Source: 73-13 sp035555435 (GTDB taxonomy: Bacteria > Actinomycetota > Actinomycetes > Actinomycetales > Microbacteriaceae). From it: a stretch of 21,589 nt of DNA. The notes beneath the pieces were generated by a model. That model saw nothing but the letters and a program-made list of their open reading frames with translations. It made no database searches and was not told the DNA's origin. The stretch spans positions 1-21,589 of the forward strand of contig DATMGN010000024.1 of NCBI GenBank assembly GCA_035555435.1, in the 5' to 3' direction. The translations under genes were made by a program, and so were the position numbers. Positions 21,177-21,589 of this stretch are shown here, piece by piece (the stretch's first letter is position 1; each line of letters starts with the position of its first letter).

Positions 21177-21589
21177 GTGCGCGAACAAACCGTCGATCCG
21201 CTCGAGCTCGATCGCCAGGTCTGCTTCGCGCTCGCCGTGGCGAGCCGCGAAGTGATCGGCTTCTACCGACCGGTGCTCGAGCCGCTCGGCCTCACGCATC
21301 CCCAGTACCTCGTCATGCTCGCCCTTTGGGAGGACGCGCCGACGCGGTTCGGCACACTCGCGGCGCGGCTGAGCCTCGACCTCGCGACGCTCTCCCCGCT
21401 CGTGCGCCGCCTGGAGGCGGCGGGACTCGTCGAGCGTCGCCGGGGGGCGGACGACGCGCGCGTCGTCGAGCTCGAGCCGACCGAGGCGGGCCGCGCGCTG
21501 CGTGAACGAGCGATCGGGGTGCCCGTGCGCATCATCGACCGCCTCGGCATCCCCATCGAGCGACTCGAGGCGCTGCGCAGCGAGCTCAC
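21177..21589 (+). CDS. ohrR: OhrR-type MarR-family redox regulator, 3' end missing
   Basis: Winged-helix repressor of the MarR family, OhrR branch, which senses organic hydroperoxides through an N-terminal cysteine and normally controls ohr. The first 137 residues are visible and the frame runs off the window. Cys16 in LDRQVCFALAVASRE matches the redox Cys15 of Bacillus subtilis OhrR, and FYRPVLEPLGLTHPQYLVML aligns along the dimer and helix region. Tyr30 matches the tyrosine (Tyr29) that hydrogen-bonds the cysteine, while the second one (Tyr19) is Ala here. The recognition helix is LDLATLSPLVRRLEAAGLV (about 75-93), followed by the wing (RRRGADDARVVELEPTEAG). No stop is seen to base 21589. 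The ohr target, if present, would lie outside. Confidence 0.9.
   Translation, partial: MREQTVDPLELDRQVCFALAVASREVIGFYRPVLEPLGLTHPQYLVMLALWEDAPTRFGTLAARLSLDLATLSPLVRRLEAAGLVERRRGADDARVVELEPTEAGRALRERAIGVPVRIIDRLGIPIERLEALRSEL

Noticed and set aside
1..21589. Mobile elements, CRISPR arrays, tRNA or rRNA genes, toxin-antitoxin pairs
   Set aside because: I saw no transposase or integrase motifs, no regularly spaced repeats, no cloverleaf-like conserved tRNA blocks, and no paired small genes of toxin-antitoxin type.

Overview
The window is a dense, very GC-rich chromosomal segment (roughly 70% GC, strongly G/C-ending codons, many GTG starts) from an actinobacterium. RbpA, PafB/PafC, HelY, TatA/TatC, a TrmI of the actinobacterial type and their order point to the order Micrococcales, most likely the family Microbacteriaceae; the family-level call is an inference. 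Gaps are tiny: the longest gene-free stretch is 17725-17858 (134 nt), so no gap exceeds 300 nt. I see no rRNA, tRNA, CRISPR array, insertion sequence or phage gene.

Layout. 1-3507: an M20 metallopeptidase (5' end outside the window), undecaprenyl-diphosphate phosphatase (uppP), a PAC2-family protein on the opposite strand, and a HAD phosphatase coupled to trmI. 3504-8543: trmI, a secreted FKBP-type prolyl isomerase lipoprotein, pafB-pafC (DNA-damage regulators) and tatA-tatC (twin-arginine export). 8579-13863: two tandem paralogous lipoproteins of no family I recognise, helY (Ski2-like helicase) and lnt (apolipoprotein N-acyltransferase). 13885-16443, minus strand: rbpA, then an operon nfeD - SPFH protein - glycerophosphodiester phosphodiesterase. 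16499-21589: an SDR oxidoreductase plus Nudix hydrolase pair, a minus-strand sulfurtransferase plus GAP-family membrane protein pair, a zinc-ribbon/SDR fusion, a small aromatic-rich zinc-ribbon protein, and the start of an OhrR-type MarR regulator.

How the genes fit together. The centre is the conserved actinobacterial trmI...pafBC-tatAC-helY neighbourhood. In many relatives the Pup-proteasome genes (arc/mpa, dop, pup, prcBA, pafA) lie between trmI and pafBC. Here only the FKBP lipoprotein lies there, with 4 nt between trmI and it, so the cassette is absent from its usual site while its companions remain. A second theme is export and envelope: Tat translocase, three predicted lipoproteins, Lnt to N-acylate them, UppP for lipid-carrier recycling, and an NfeD/SPFH membrane pair.

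Two points stand out. First, the tandem four-cysteine lipoproteins between tatC and helY look like an undescribed family. Second, almost every gene that starts a transcription unit has a TAnnnT hexamer ending 6-8 nt before its start codon, the signature of leaderless transcription; several of these hexamers begin with the TAG stop codon of the preceding gene.
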